Positions 29,948 to 38,907 of a stretch of 64,000 nucleotides of DNA are shown piece after piece. Both the position numbers and the translations under genes were made by a program. Positions within the stretch are counted from its first letter, which is position 1; each line of letters starts with the position of its first letter. The notes under the pieces are model-generated. The model was not told the origin of the DNA and did no database searches. It saw only the letters and a list, made by a program, of their open reading frames with translations. Source of the stretch: an uncultured Burkholderiales bacterium (GTDB lineage Bacteria > Pseudomonadota > Gammaproteobacteria > Burkholderiales > Burkholderiaceae_C); NCBI GenBank assembly GCA_903910745.1, contig CAIWAO010000067.1:62001-126000 (forward strand). Direction: 5' to 3'.

Positions 29948-30994
29948 ATGAATAATTTTGAAAATGACTACACCAGAGCCCAGGAGCTGCCCTCAATTTT
30001 GAGAAAGCGAATTGCAATCTTAGACGGTGCAATGGGGACAATGATCCAGCGTTTTAAATTAACAGAGGAAAATTTTAGAGCCGAGAGGTTCAAAAGCTTT
30101 CATAAGGACGTAAAGGGTAATAATGAGTTACTCAGCATAACGCGGCCAGATGTGATTTTGGATATTCACAGAGGATATTTAGCTGCAGGCGCTGATTTAA
30201 TTGAGACCAATACTTTTGGAGCGACGACGATTGCTCAGGCTGATTACGATATGCAAGATTTGGCTGTTGAAATGAATGCAGCGTCAGCCCGACTTGCCAG
30301 GCAAGCTTGCGATGAGTTTACTACCGCAGATAAACCAAGGTTTGTAGTTGGCGCACTCGGGCCTACGCCCAAAACTGCTAGCCTTTCGCCAGATGTTAAT
30401 GATCCAGGGGCAAGAAATGTGACATTTGAAGAATTAAGGGCGGCATACTATGAGCAAGTACAAGCCTTGGTTGAAAACGGGGTTGATGTGCTTATGGTGG
30501 AGACTATTTTTGATACTCTCAATGCAAAGGCGGCTTTATTTGCTATTGAGGAATATTTTGAGATCTCAAAAGAGAGATTGCCATTAATTATTAGTGGTAC
30601 TGTGACAGATGCTTCTGGGCGAATATTAAGTGGACAAACGGTTACTGCCTTTTGGCATAGTGTGAGGCATGCTAAGCCACTTGCTGTTGGGTTAAATTGT
30701 GCCTTGGGAGCTGCTTTAATGCGACCTTATATGCAAGAGCTAGCAAAGATTGCCGAGGACACTTTTATAAGCTGCTATCCTAACGCGGGGCTTCCTAATC
30801 CAATGAGTGATACTGGGTTTGATGAGACGCCAGAAGTTACGAGCCGTTTATTGCATGATTTTGCTAGTAGTGGACTTGTTAATATTTTGGGTGGTTGTTG
30901 TGGCACCACGCCTGAGCACATTGCAGCCATTGCCACGAGTGTTCAAAGTCTAAAAGCCCGCAAGATTGCGAGAGGTGTTTTTTACTCAGATTGA
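29948..30994 (+). CDS. metH: Methionine synthase, homocysteine-binding part (split MetH, N-terminal gene)
   Basis: This 348-residue protein corresponds to module 1 of cobalamin-dependent methionine synthase, which binds zinc and homocysteine. It begins with [12 protein letters not shown], and the three zinc-ligand cysteines are present: one in GLNCALG and two in [11 protein letters not shown] near the C-terminus. Module 1 of MetH is about 350 residues, so this is a complete domain encoded as its own gene. The remaining modules are encoded 119 bp downstream by a separate ORF. Such a split is known in several betaproteobacteria and is not a frameshift: the two genes have a riboswitch between them. 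Confidence 0.95.
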   Translation: MNNFENDYTRAQELPSILRKRIAILDGAMGTMIQRFKLTEENFRAERFKSFHKDVKGNNELLSITRPDVILDIHRGYLAAGADLIETNTFGATTIAQADYDMQDLAVEMNAASARLARQACDEFTTADKPRFVVGALGPTPKTASLSPDVNDPGARNVTFEELRAAYYEQVQALVENGVDVLMVETIFDTLNAKAALFAIEEYFEISKERLPLIISGTVTDASGRILSGQTVTAFWHSVRHAKPLAVGLNCALGAALMRPYMQELAKIAEDTFISCYPNAGLPNPMSDTGFDETPEVTSRLLHDFASSGLVNILGGCCGTTPEHIAAIATSVQSLKARKIARGVFYSD

Positions 30995-31014
30995 AAACAG
31001 TAGTAAAATCAAAA

Positions 31015-31085
31015 CTCCCAAGGAGCGTTGCATCAAATCATTATTTGGCAGGCTTGGGACGTATCTCTAAGAATAACGACGCTCA
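31015..31085 (+). ncRNA. S-adenosylhomocysteine (SAH) riboswitch
   Basis: The sequence has the conserved SAH aptamer parts: AGGAGCGUUGC, CAGGCUUGGG and AACGACGCUC. CCCAAG (31017-31022) pairs perfectly with CUUGGG (31053-31058). CAAAU (31034-31038) pairs with AUUUG (31043-31047) around a 4-nt loop. GAGCGU (31023-31028) pairs with ACGCUC (31079-31084) to form the pseudoknot. SAH riboswitches are known upstream of ahcY, metF and metH genes and turn expression on when SAH accumulates. The location directly before a metH gene agrees exactly. Confidence 0.92.
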
Positions 31086-31108
31086 CCTGTGTCATATTTT
31101 CAGGTGAG
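31082..31108 (+). promoter_or_regulatory. SAH riboswitch expression platform (SD-sequestering hairpin)
   Basis: CUCACCUG (31082-31089) is perfectly complementary to CAGGUGAG (31101-31108), which contains the Shine-Dalgarno AGGUGAG, five bases before the ATG at 31114. The left arm shares bases 31082-31084 with the aptamer pseudoknot strand ACGCUC. Ligand-bound and SD-blocked forms are therefore mutually exclusive, so SAH binding would free the ribosome site. Confidence 0.85.
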
Positions 31109-31113
31109 TGTTC

Positions 31114-33876
31114 ATGAATACATCAAATAATTCCCAAAAATCAGCTAAGCCTGACAACACAAAAAAGGCAACTGTTTTACCCTTAAGGCTAGCAGGGCTG
31201 GAGCCTGTCACTCTTGATCAAAGCTCTTTATTTTTAAATATTGGGGAGCGTACAAACGTAACTGGCTCCAAAGCATTTGCTCGCATGATTCTCAACGAGG
31301 AGTACGAACAGGCTTTGCAGGTTGCTCGCCAACAAGTAGAGAACGGCGCTCAAATTATTGACATCAACATGGATGAGGCCATGTTGGATAGTCAAGCGGC
31401 TATGGTTAAATTCTTAAATTTATTAGCCTCAGAACCCGATATCGCACGAGTTCCTATCATGGTGGATAGTTCTAAATGGACTGTAATCGAAGCTGGACTC
31501 CAGTGTTTACAAGGAAAGGGAATAGTTAATTCCATAAGCATGAAGGAAGGTGAAGATGAGTTTTTGCGACAAGCTAAACTTATAAGGCGTTACGGCGCGG
31601 CTACTGTTGTAATGGCATTTGATGAAAAAGGACAAGCAGACACGTACGAGCGAAAAATTGAAATTTGCAAGCGTGCTTATGATCTTTTGGTTGAGAAGGT
31701 AAATTTCCCACCTGAGGATATCATTTTTGATCCTAATATTTTCGCTGTTGCAACTGGGATAGAAGAGCATAACAACTATGCAGTTGACTTTATCAATGCA
31801 ACACGGTGGATTAAAGAAAATTTGCCAGGTGCAAAAGTCTCAGGAGGGGTATCAAATGTAAGTTTCTCTTTTCGTGGAAACGATCCAGTTCGTGAGGCAA
31901 TACATACCGTTTTTCTGTACCACGCAATTAAGGCTGGAATGGATATGGGAATTGTTAACGCTGGAATGGTTGGTGTTTATGATGACCTAGAGCCGGTGCT
32001 TAAAGAACGCGTTGAGGATGTGGTTTTGAACCGAAGAGATGACGCTGCAGAAAGACTCATTGAAGTTGCAGAGCAAGCAAAAGGTTCTGCAAAAGATGTT
32101 ACTGAAAAAAATAGCTGGCGCGGTAGTCTAGACTCACCAGTGAGCGTTACGCAAAGACTTTCTCACGCCCTCGTGCATGGAATTACTGAATTCATAACAG
32201 TGGACACAGAGGAGGCTTACCAAGAGATCTTAGCGCGCGGGGGAAGGCCTTTAGAAGTGATTGAGGGGCCTTTAATGGAGGGTATGAATACAGTAGGCGA
32301 TTTATTTGGCCAGGGCAAGATGTTTTTACCTCAAGTGGTTAAGTCTGCCCGCGTCATGAAACAGGCTGTTGCGCATTTGATTCCTTATATTGAGGAAGAA
32401 AAATTAAGACAAAAAGAAGCTGGTGAAGAGGTTAAAACCAAAGGGAAAATAGTGATTGCAACTGTAAAAGGTGACGTTCACGATATTGGCAAAAACATAG
32501 TCACTGTTGTTTTGCAGTGTAATAACTTTGATGTGGTTAACATGGGTGTTATGGTGCCCTGTCACGAAATACTTGCAAAGGCAAAAGTCCAGGGTGCAGA
32601 TATTATTGGTTTATCCGGACTAATCACTCCAAGCCTTGAGGAGATGCAATATGTAGCTAGCGAGATGCAAAAAGATGAGTATTTTAGGATGCGTAAAATA
32701 CCCTTGCTTATTGGTGGCGCGACAACAAGTCGCGTACATACAGCAGTAAAAATTGCACCTCACTACGAGGGACCGGTTGTGTATGTGCCAGATGCTTCAA
32801 GGAGTGTTGGGGTTGCCCAGGGTTTGTTGTCCACCAAAGCAAGTGCATTCATTGCTGAATTAAATGCGGACTATGATCGTGTAAGAGATCAGCATGCAAA
32901 TAAAAAGCAAACCCCTCTTTTGACCCTTGAAAAAGCGAGAGCAAATTCTGCAAAAATAGATTGGAAGGATTACCTAGTAAAGCCCCCCAAATATATTGGA
33001 CGAAGGGTATTTAAAAACTTTAATCTCGCAGAGTTAGAACAGTATATTGATTGGGGTCCATTTTTCCAGACTTGGGATTTGGCTGGTCCCTACCCGGCTA
33101 TTCTTAAAGACGAGATCGTAGGTCCTGAAGCCGTTCGCCTAATGAGCGACGCTAGAAGAATGTTAACGCGCTTGATTGATGGAAGATGGCTGAGCGCACA
33201 AGCAGTTGTAGGTCTCTATCCAGCAAATAGCATTGGAGATGATATTGTTTTGTGGCGAGATGAATCTCGCAGTGAAAGGCTTTTAACCTGGACGGGACTT
33301 AGGCAACAAACCTTAAAACCAGAGGGTCGTCCAAACAGATGCCTATCTGATTTCGTTGGTCAAGAGGGTGTTCTTGATTATGTTGGTATGTTCTCCGTAA
33401 CGGCAGGCATTGGTGTTGAGTCTAGAGAAAAATTCTTTATGGATGATCATGACGATTACAGTGCCATTATGTTCAAGGCCTTAGCTGACCGATTAGCAGA
33501 GGCAATGGCCGAATGCATGCACGCCAGAGTTAGGGTGGATCTTTGGGGGTACAGTGAGAAAGAGCAATTAATTCCTCAAGACTTAATCGCTGAAAAGTAC
33601 GTTGGAATTAGACCTGCGCCCGGCTATCCTGCTTGTCCCGACCACAGTGTAAAAAAACAGATGTTTGAAGTCCTTCAGTGTGAGGATATAGGTATGAGCT
33701 TGACGGAGAGTCTTGCCATGTATCCAGCAGCAAGCGTGTGCGGCTTTTACATCGCACACCCGCAAGCCAAGTACTTCAACGTTGGAAGAATCGGGTCAGA
33801 TCAAGTCAGCGACTTAGCGAAAAGACAAGGCATACAGGAGGCGGACCTTAAACGAATGCTAGCCCCTAATCTTTGA
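31114..33876 (+). CDS. metH: Methionine synthase, folate/cobalamin/activation part (split MetH, C-terminal gene)
   Basis: This 920-residue protein supplies the methyltetrahydrofolate, cobalamin and SAM-dependent reactivation modules of methionine synthase. Pterin-binding starts at [17 protein letters not shown]. The cobalamin cap and Rossmann domains follow, with [10 protein letters not shown] giving the DxHxxG cobalt-ligand motif. The C-terminal activation domain contains [16 protein letters not shown] and the NVGRIGSDQ ending region. The track's GTG start at 31108 lies inside the ribosome binding site; the ATG at 31114 is correct. Translation should be controlled by the SAH riboswitch immediately upstream. 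It must act with the N-terminal MetH protein made by the previous gene. Confidence 0.96.
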   Translation: MNTSNNSQKSAKPDNTKKATVLPLRLAGLEPVTLDQSSLFLNIGERTNVTGSKAFARMILNEEYEQALQVARQQVENGAQIIDINMDEAMLDSQAAMVKFLNLLASEPDIARVPIMVDSSKWTVIEAGLQCLQGKGIVNSISMKEGEDEFLRQAKLIRRYGAATVVMAFDEKGQADTYERKIEICKRAYDLLVEKVNFPPEDIIFDPNIFAVATGIEEHNNYAVDFINATRWIKENLPGAKVSGGVSNVSFSFRGNDPVREAIHTVFLYHAIKAGMDMGIVNAGMVGVYDDLEPVLKERVEDVVLNRRDDAAERLIEVAEQAKGSAKDVTEKNSWRGSLDSPVSVTQRLSHALVHGITEFITVDTEEAYQEILARGGRPLEVIEGPLMEGMNTVGDLFGQGKMFLPQVVKSARVMKQAVAHLIPYIEEEKLRQKEAGEEVKTKGKIVIATVKGDVHDIGKNIVTVVLQCNNFDVVNMGVMVPCHEILAKAKVQGADIIGLSGLITPSLEEMQYVASEMQKDEYFRMRKIPLLIGGATTSRVHTAVKIAPHYEGPVVYVPDASRSVGVAQGLLSTKASAFIAELNADYDRVRDQHANKKQTPLLTLEKARANSAKIDWKDYLVKPPKYIGRRVFKNFNLAELEQYIDWGPFFQTWDLAGPYPAILKDEIVGPEAVRLMSDARRMLTRLIDGRWLSAQAVVGLYPANSIGDDIVLWRDESRSERLLTWTGLRQQTLKPEGRPNRCLSDFVGQEGVLDYVGMFSVTAGIGVESREKFFMDDHDDYSAIMFKALADRLAEAMAECMHARVRVDLWGYSEKEQLIPQDLIAEKYVGIRPAPGYPACPDHSVKKQMFEVLQCEDIGMSLTESLAMYPAASVCGFYIAHPQAKYFNVGRIGSDQVSDLAKRQGIQEADLKRMLAPNL

Positions 33877-33999
33877 TAACTTTAGTGGTAAGTTAGACTT
33901 TGTCTATTCAAGTCCGATACAAAACGTGAGAAAATAATCGAAAGTGAAGTTTGGCTTTGATCATCATGAGAAAAAGCTGTAAAGAGCACAGGAGTATTT

Positions 34000-34839
34000 G
34001 TGAACAATAAAAAACGATCAGTCGCATTCTTGTTATTAGCCACTTTGGGTTCTTTAACGGCATTTTCACAAACTACGACTGCTGAACCAGAGTCATCGCT
34101 TACCTATAACGCTGGATTTGTAAGTGACTACAGATACCGAGGAATTTCTCAATCAGGACATAGACCAGCGTTGCAGTTTGGAGCAGACTATGCCGATAAA
34201 AGCGGTTTCTATATTGGAAATTGGAACTCAACTATTCACTGGATTAAGGACACCGCGGACGCTAATGCCACGCCTCCTCAAAGCGCTAAGGGGTCTTTGG
34301 AGATGGACTTTTATGCGGGTTACAAAGCCTCATACAGTGAATTAATTGGATATGACGTTGGCGTGCTAGATTACTTTTACCCTACCAACAATTTAGGTGG
34401 GGTAACTAATGCTTCGAATGCCAATTTTTCAAACGCCAACACCACAGAGTTGTACGGTTCTATATCAGTGGGCGCATTTGTATTTAAACTATCTGATTCA
34501 GTGAGCAATTTATTTGGCTATGTTGGATCTAAAAATAGCATGTATGTAGATCTAAGTTACAGTTTTGATTTTGGTGACGGACTTTCAAGTATCGTGCACT
34601 TCGGGAATCAAAGTATTAAAGCCACAAATGCTAGGTATGTTACGAATGGGGTAACTGACTATACCGATATCTCAATGTCCTTGAACAAGGAATTTGATGG
34701 TTGGGTTGGTAGCGCTACAGTCATCACTACTGACTGGGTAAAACGTGGATATACACATACAAATGATGTTTTACCAGGCAGTGGTAATACCAATCTTGCA
34801 GGAAATACATTAGTATTGGGTATCAAAAAGAATTTTTGA
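34000..34839 (+). CDS. TorF family putative outer-membrane porin
   Basis: This is a 279-residue outer-membrane protein of the TorF/TIGR02001 family. It has a signal peptide (AFLLLATLGSLTAFS, cleavage near residue 25) and the family N-terminus SLTYNAGFVSDYRYRGISQSG. It has alternating beta strands, and a C-terminal Phe preceded by hydrophobic alternation (LVLGIKKNF), typical of barrels. It starts at GTG 34000 with AGGAG five bases upstream. It is 32 bp before a PII gene, an arrangement often seen with ammonium-related genes in betaproteobacteria, so a role in nitrogen compound uptake is plausible but inferred. Confidence 0.86.
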   Translation: MNNKKRSVAFLLLATLGSLTAFSQTTTAEPESSLTYNAGFVSDYRYRGISQSGHRPALQFGADYADKSGFYIGNWNSTIHWIKDTADANATPPQSAKGSLEMDFYAGYKASYSELIGYDVGVLDYFYPTNNLGGVTNASNANFSNANTTELYGSISVGAFVFKLSDSVSNLFGYVGSKNSMYVDLSYSFDFGDGLSSIVHFGNQSIKATNARYVTNGVTDYTDISMSLNKEFDGWVGSATVITTDWVKRGYTHTNDVLPGSGNTNLAGNTLVLGIKKNF

Positions 34840-34868
34840 CACTCTACAGTTTTAAACAATTAGGATAA

Positions 34869-35210
<342 letters not shown>

Positions 35211-35347
35211 AATAATTGGAAATAATCTAATCATTTCAATAGTCCTTCGTTTAAAAAATTTGGATAAGTTCAGACACATCACCTTTTTTAGATCTAAATC
35301 AAAGGTTCATTATTTCAGTGATGGACAACTTGGTTAAAACCATTCAT

Positions 35348-35376
35348 ACTGCCTGGTATCAATATTTTTAGGCAGT
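35348..35376 (+). promoter_or_regulatory. Leader hairpin before the aldose epimerase gene
   Basis: ACTGCCT and AGGCAGT form a perfect 7-bp stem with a 15-nt loop that ends five bases before the ATG at 35382. It covers the only ribosome-binding-like sequence (AGGCAG) and may control translation. It could instead be incidental. Confidence 0.4.
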
Positions 35377-35381
35377 TGTGT

Positions 35382-36248
35382 ATGAAAAAGGCTGATGTTG
35401 AACTCAAAAACGATAAATTAGTTTGTGTGATAAGACCAGATCTAGGTGCTTCAATATTAGAGTTAACCTACCTTGGTAAAAGCGTTCTAAGGTCAATTAA
35501 TAAAGATACAGTAACAAGCGCAAGACAGTCAGCGAGTTTTGCACTGGTCCCCTTTTCAAACCGAATGTCTCATGCAACTCTCAAGTGGATGGGGACTGAT
35601 CATCCATTGATAAAAAATAATGCAGATGAGCCCCATAATATTCACGGGGTAGGTTGGCAAAGACCTTGGACGATATTAGAACAAGGAGAAGATTTTTTAT
35701 TAGTTTCCTACGAGCATAAAGCAGATGGGGGTTGGCCTTTTGATTTTGACGCTTCACAGGCCATAAAAATAAAAGACAATGAATTACATCAAACATTGTC
35801 TATCACCAATCAAAGTAATAAACCAACGCCTGTTGGACTTGGGTGGCACCCTTATTTTGTAAAAAGAAAAAATTCCTCTATTTATTTTGAAGCCTCTAAA
35901 ATTTGGGAAATGGGAGATGACCGTTTGCCAACTCACGCTGTGAAGAGCGGTGGATTAGATCAGTTATGCGAGCAGCTTGAAGTAGATCATTGTTATGACG
36001 GTTGGAATGGTCAAGTTAAGCTAATTGATAGTGAGCTGTCAATAAACGTCAGTTCTAATTTAGATAGATTGGTTGTTTATACAAAACCCGGTATGGACTC
36101 CGTTGCAATAGAGCCAGTTAGCCATGTAAATAATGCAATTAATATGTCGAGCAATCTAGGGATCGATGCTAATCAATACGGGATTAAAATTTTAAATCCT
36201 GGAGAAACGATTAACGCTCAAATGACTATTAATATCCAACAAGTTTAA
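35382..36248 (+). CDS. Aldose 1-epimerase family protein
   Basis: Aldose epimerases interconvert alpha and beta anomers of sugars. This 288-residue protein shows the beta-sandwich fold motifs PFSNRMSHA, the catalytic-His region PHNIHGVGWQRPW, LGWHPYF with the second His, and a C-terminal IEPVSHVNNAIN with the catalytic Glu. The motifs match the GalM/YeaD-like superfamily. The start is the ATG at 35382, two codons into the track ORF. It lies alone between the PII gene and a decayed ORF. The true sugar substrate cannot be named. Confidence 0.88.
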   Translation: MKKADVELKNDKLVCVIRPDLGASILELTYLGKSVLRSINKDTVTSARQSASFALVPFSNRMSHATLKWMGTDHPLIKNNADEPHNIHGVGWQRPWTILEQGEDFLLVSYEHKADGGWPFDFDASQAIKIKDNELHQTLSITNQSNKPTPVGLGWHPYFVKRKNSSIYFEASKIWEMGDDRLPTHAVKSGGLDQLCEQLEVDHCYDGWNGQVKLIDSELSINVSSNLDRLVVYTKPGMDSVAIEPVSHVNNAINMSSNLGIDANQYGIKILNPGETINAQMTINIQQV

Positions 36249-36318
36249 ATTAAAGATGTAACCTTTATGGATGTTTTATTACTACAGAAAGATGAGTATC
36301 CCAGGACATAAAAACATT

Positions 36319-36599
36319 CTATTTTGAGTCGGACAAATCAATAGCATAACCTAAGTATTTATAAATAAATTCGCCCGTCACTTTTGAGTAAAGGCAGCCA
36401 CCAGGGGAATCGGCCTCTAGAGATTCCTCTTAATCTCTTCAAGCACATTTAAATAATGATAAATCCTATTGTTATCAGGATCTAAAAAAACACCATTAGG
36501 ATCTCTTGCGGCGAATTCCACCTCTAATACTTTAGACTCGGGGTCAAAACTATTGAGCCAATATGAGATGAAATCAATTCTAAGCGGCCCATGTGATTT
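36319..36599 (-). pseudogene. Decayed ORF, frameshifted remnant of unknown family
   Basis: On the minus strand two overlapping stretches read as ordinary protein in different frames. The first (36417-36599) gives IDFISYWLNSFDPESKVLEV and onward to LEEIKRNL before a stop. The second (36319-36429) continues as EESLEADSPGGCLYSKVTGE to YAIDLSDSK. Neither has a good start codon, and a stop lies just upstream at 36600. The best explanation is a frameshifted, 5'-deleted remnant. I do not recognise the family. It fills most of the 411-bp gap between the aldose epimerase gene and ssb. Confidence 0.5.
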
Positions 36600-36659
36600 T
36601 TATATAATTTATAAATATTATATTTTCAAGAAAAAAACGGTAAAAACACAAAAATTAAA

Positions 36660-37130
36660 TTAAAACGGTATGTCATCATCCATGTCATCGAAACCCGTTT
36701 TTGTAGCAGGCTTCGCTGCGTGATCTGATTTCGGTGCGCTTGAAGAGGAGGTTTGACGAGGAGCAGCGCCTTCATCTCCACCAGAGCTTGTACCCTCTCG
36801 TCCGCCGAGAAGTTGTAACTCCGTGGCAATAATGTCGACGGTGTTTTTCTCGATACCGTCTTTATCAGTGTATTTTCCGTACTTTAGTCTGCCTTCAATA
36901 TAAACTGGGCGACCCTTTTTTACATACTCACCAGCGATTTCCGCGAGACGGTCGTAGAAGGTCACTCTGTGCCACTGTGTATCATCTATGTACTCACCGC
37001 TGGTTTTATCCTTCCTTTTTGAGGAAGTTGCGATGCTTATATTTGCAACTGCCTGACCTGATGGGAGGTATCTAATCTCAGGATCACGACCACAATTGCC
37101 TACCAAAATTACTTTATTTACGGATGCCAT
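36660..37130 (-). CDS. ssb: Single-stranded DNA-binding protein
   Basis: SSB coats single-stranded DNA in replication and repair. The 156-residue protein has the OB-fold (MASVNKVILVGNCGRDPEIRYLPSG, then WHRVTFYDRLAEIAGEYVKKG), a flexible Ser/Pro/Gly-rich linker from about residue 112, and the essential acidic C-terminal tip DDMDDDIPF used for partner binding. It lies downstream of the MFS gene on the same strand after a 126-bp gap, which suggests its own promoter. Confidence 0.98.
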   Translation of the reverse strand: MASVNKVILVGNCGRDPEIRYLPSGQAVANISIATSSKRKDKTSGEYIDDTQWHRVTFYDRLAEIAGEYVKKGRPVYIEGRLKYGKYTDKDGIEKNTVDIIATELQLLGGREGTSSGGDEGAAPRQTSSSSAPKSDHAAKPATKTGFDDMDDDIPF

Positions 37131-37256
37131 ATTCGCCTTAAAAACTTTTTGAGAATGCTTTGATTATGTCTTGAGAAAACTCGGATTAACAAGAAGAGAA
37201 ATCAAGAAAGTTTGAAAAAGTGCAAAATTTGATGCAAAAGTAAGCAAATTTTGACA

Positions 37257-38717
37257 TTAAAAAGGATTTTTGAAATTGACGATGAGGTTTTTAACCCAAG
37301 CAAAAAAATGATTTTGAAGATCCGGCAAGCCCTTAGCTAGAAAGAAGATACAGATAATATTTGAAACCCCCAATAAAAGGAAAACCTGCGCAATAGTTAA
37401 ACCAATTGACAAAAGAAACCCAACAATGACAGCGCTACCGATCATGAAGAGTGCATTTAATATATTGTTAGCGGCTATGGTTTGAGCGCATTGATCGGAT
37501 GGGCTGTAGGTTTGAATAAATGTGTAAAGCGGCACGCTGAATATACCGATAAAAGCAGACAAAAAGCCTAGATCCATGAGTACGTGAAAGTTACCTGACC
37601 GCGATAGGAAAACTGTAATTGAGACCAAAGGCTGGGAAGCGATGTTTAGTAATTGAGATGGGGGTTGTAATCTAAACAAATTGTCCGCGTAAGCCTGTGT
37701 ATTGACCGTAAAAGCCAAATCAATGGTGAAAATCGTCATCCCAATTAGACCCAGAAAAACAAGTGAGAGTTCATAAATGGGATGCTTAAGCGAGTTACAA
37801 AGCAAAGATCCGATACCGATGCCAATTGAGAAAACAACCAACAGCATAGAGGCCACATCTGAGTTCCCGTGGAGAAGATCTTTTGAGAAGCTTGGAAAAA
37901 GACTTAGGAAAACAGCCCCATAAAACCACATCCAACTGATGCCGTACAACGCAGTCCTCATGCCTTGAATTTGGTCTGATTGGCGTAAGCTCCGTAACGT
38001 TTGGCTCCAAGGGTTTAGTCCCTTTAGTAAGTTCTTTTTTGAACCAATTGGATTGAATTCATCAAATGTAGAGTTTGATTTGGAGTAAGGTATAAAAAGA
38101 CTGATCAGTAAGCCAGTTAAAGATAAAAGGATACAAAAAAGTGCAACAGACTGTTCAGGAAATGAGAATTTCATAAAGGCAGCAATTCCGAGTTGGTTTG
38201 AAATCAACACACCACCAAGCAAATTCCCAAGCAAAATTGCTAAAAATGTCCCTGCCTCAACCAATGCATTTGCGCCCATGAGTTCTGCTTTGCTGATATG
38301 CACTGGTAAATATGCGTATTTCGCGGGACCAAATAAAGTGGAGTGCAGGCCCATTAGAAAAATGCAAACGAGCAGCACGGTTGCAACATGTTGACTAAAC
38401 CCGAAGTATGCAATGCTCATAATCACAATCTCTAGAACCTTTACGCCTTGAAGGACTCGTGTTTTGTTGTAGTGATCGGCCAAAATGCCACTAAAAGCAG
38501 AAAAAAGAACGAATGGCAATATAAAAACTGCTCCAATAACAAGCCCAGCTAAAGAGGGAGGCAACCAATCGATTCTCCATTGATAAGTGATGAGCAATGT
38601 AACAGCAAACTTATATAAATTATCATTGCATGCCCCCAAAAACTGTGTGCCAAAAAAGGGGCCAAACCTTTTTTGGGTTATGAGTTTAAATTGATCGTGA
38701 TTGGACTCTAAGTTCAC
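37257..38717 (-). CDS. MFS transporter, LplT-like (possible lysophospholipid flippase)
   Basis: A 486-residue, about 12-helix major facilitator protein. The N-terminus FFGTQFLGACNDNLYKFAVTLL and the LHSTLFGPAKYAYLP segment are typical of LplT-type transporters, which flip lysophospholipids into the cytoplasm for re-acylation. In many proteobacteria the transporter is fused to or followed by a PlsC acyltransferase (Aas); none is present here, so the acyltransferase would have to be encoded elsewhere. The gene precedes ssb on the same strand and is divergent from radA. Family assignment is firm; substrate is inferred. Confidence 0.83.
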   Translation of the reverse strand: MNLESNHDQFKLITQKRFGPFFGTQFLGACNDNLYKFAVTLLITYQWRIDWLPPSLAGLVIGAVFILPFVLFSAFSGILADHYNKTRVLQGVKVLEIVIMSIAYFGFSQHVATVLLVCIFLMGLHSTLFGPAKYAYLPVHISKAELMGANALVEAGTFLAILLGNLLGGVLISNQLGIAAFMKFSFPEQSVALFCILLSLTGLLISLFIPYSKSNSTFDEFNPIGSKKNLLKGLNPWSQTLRSLRQSDQIQGMRTALYGISWMWFYGAVFLSLFPSFSKDLLHGNSDVASMLLVVFSIGIGIGSLLCNSLKHPIYELSLVFLGLIGMTIFTIDLAFTVNTQAYADNLFRLQPPSQLLNIASQPLVSITVFLSRSGNFHVLMDLGFLSAFIGIFSVPLYTFIQTYSPSDQCAQTIAANNILNALFMIGSAVIVGFLLSIGLTIAQVFLLLGVSNIICIFFLAKGLPDLQNHFFAWVKNLIVNFKNPF

Positions 38718-38907
38718 AAAATATCTTTAAATATATCGGCTTTAAAATAAAAAGGTTCTGTATTTTGGCCTATTCATCTTACACTGACACTGCTGTTTTA
38801 GGCCTAAAGAAGATATGATTTAATTCAATCTGGAGAATTAAAACTAAATATGTAAGAAAATTGATTTTCAAAATTAAATCGGCAATGTTTGACGCATATG
38901 ATTGCTT

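Noticed and set aside
31108-31110. GTG start for the second metH gene
   Set aside because: It falls within the Shine-Dalgarno AGGTGAG. The ATG at 31114 has correct spacing and fits the riboswitch platform.
30994-31114. metH split caused by frameshift or sequencing error
   Set aside because: The gap contains a structured SAH riboswitch and a ribosome binding site, both halves have complete domain boundaries, and split MetH is known in betaproteobacteria.
31507-31770. Minus-strand 87-aa ORF inside metH
   Set aside because: Lies inside the pterin-binding region of metH on the opposite strand; no ribosome binding site or recognisable motif.
36469-36663. Plus-strand 64-aa ORF in the gap before ssb
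   Set aside because: The opposite strand carries the more protein-like, frameshifted remnant. The plus-strand reading has a low-complexity Lys-rich end and no recognisable features.
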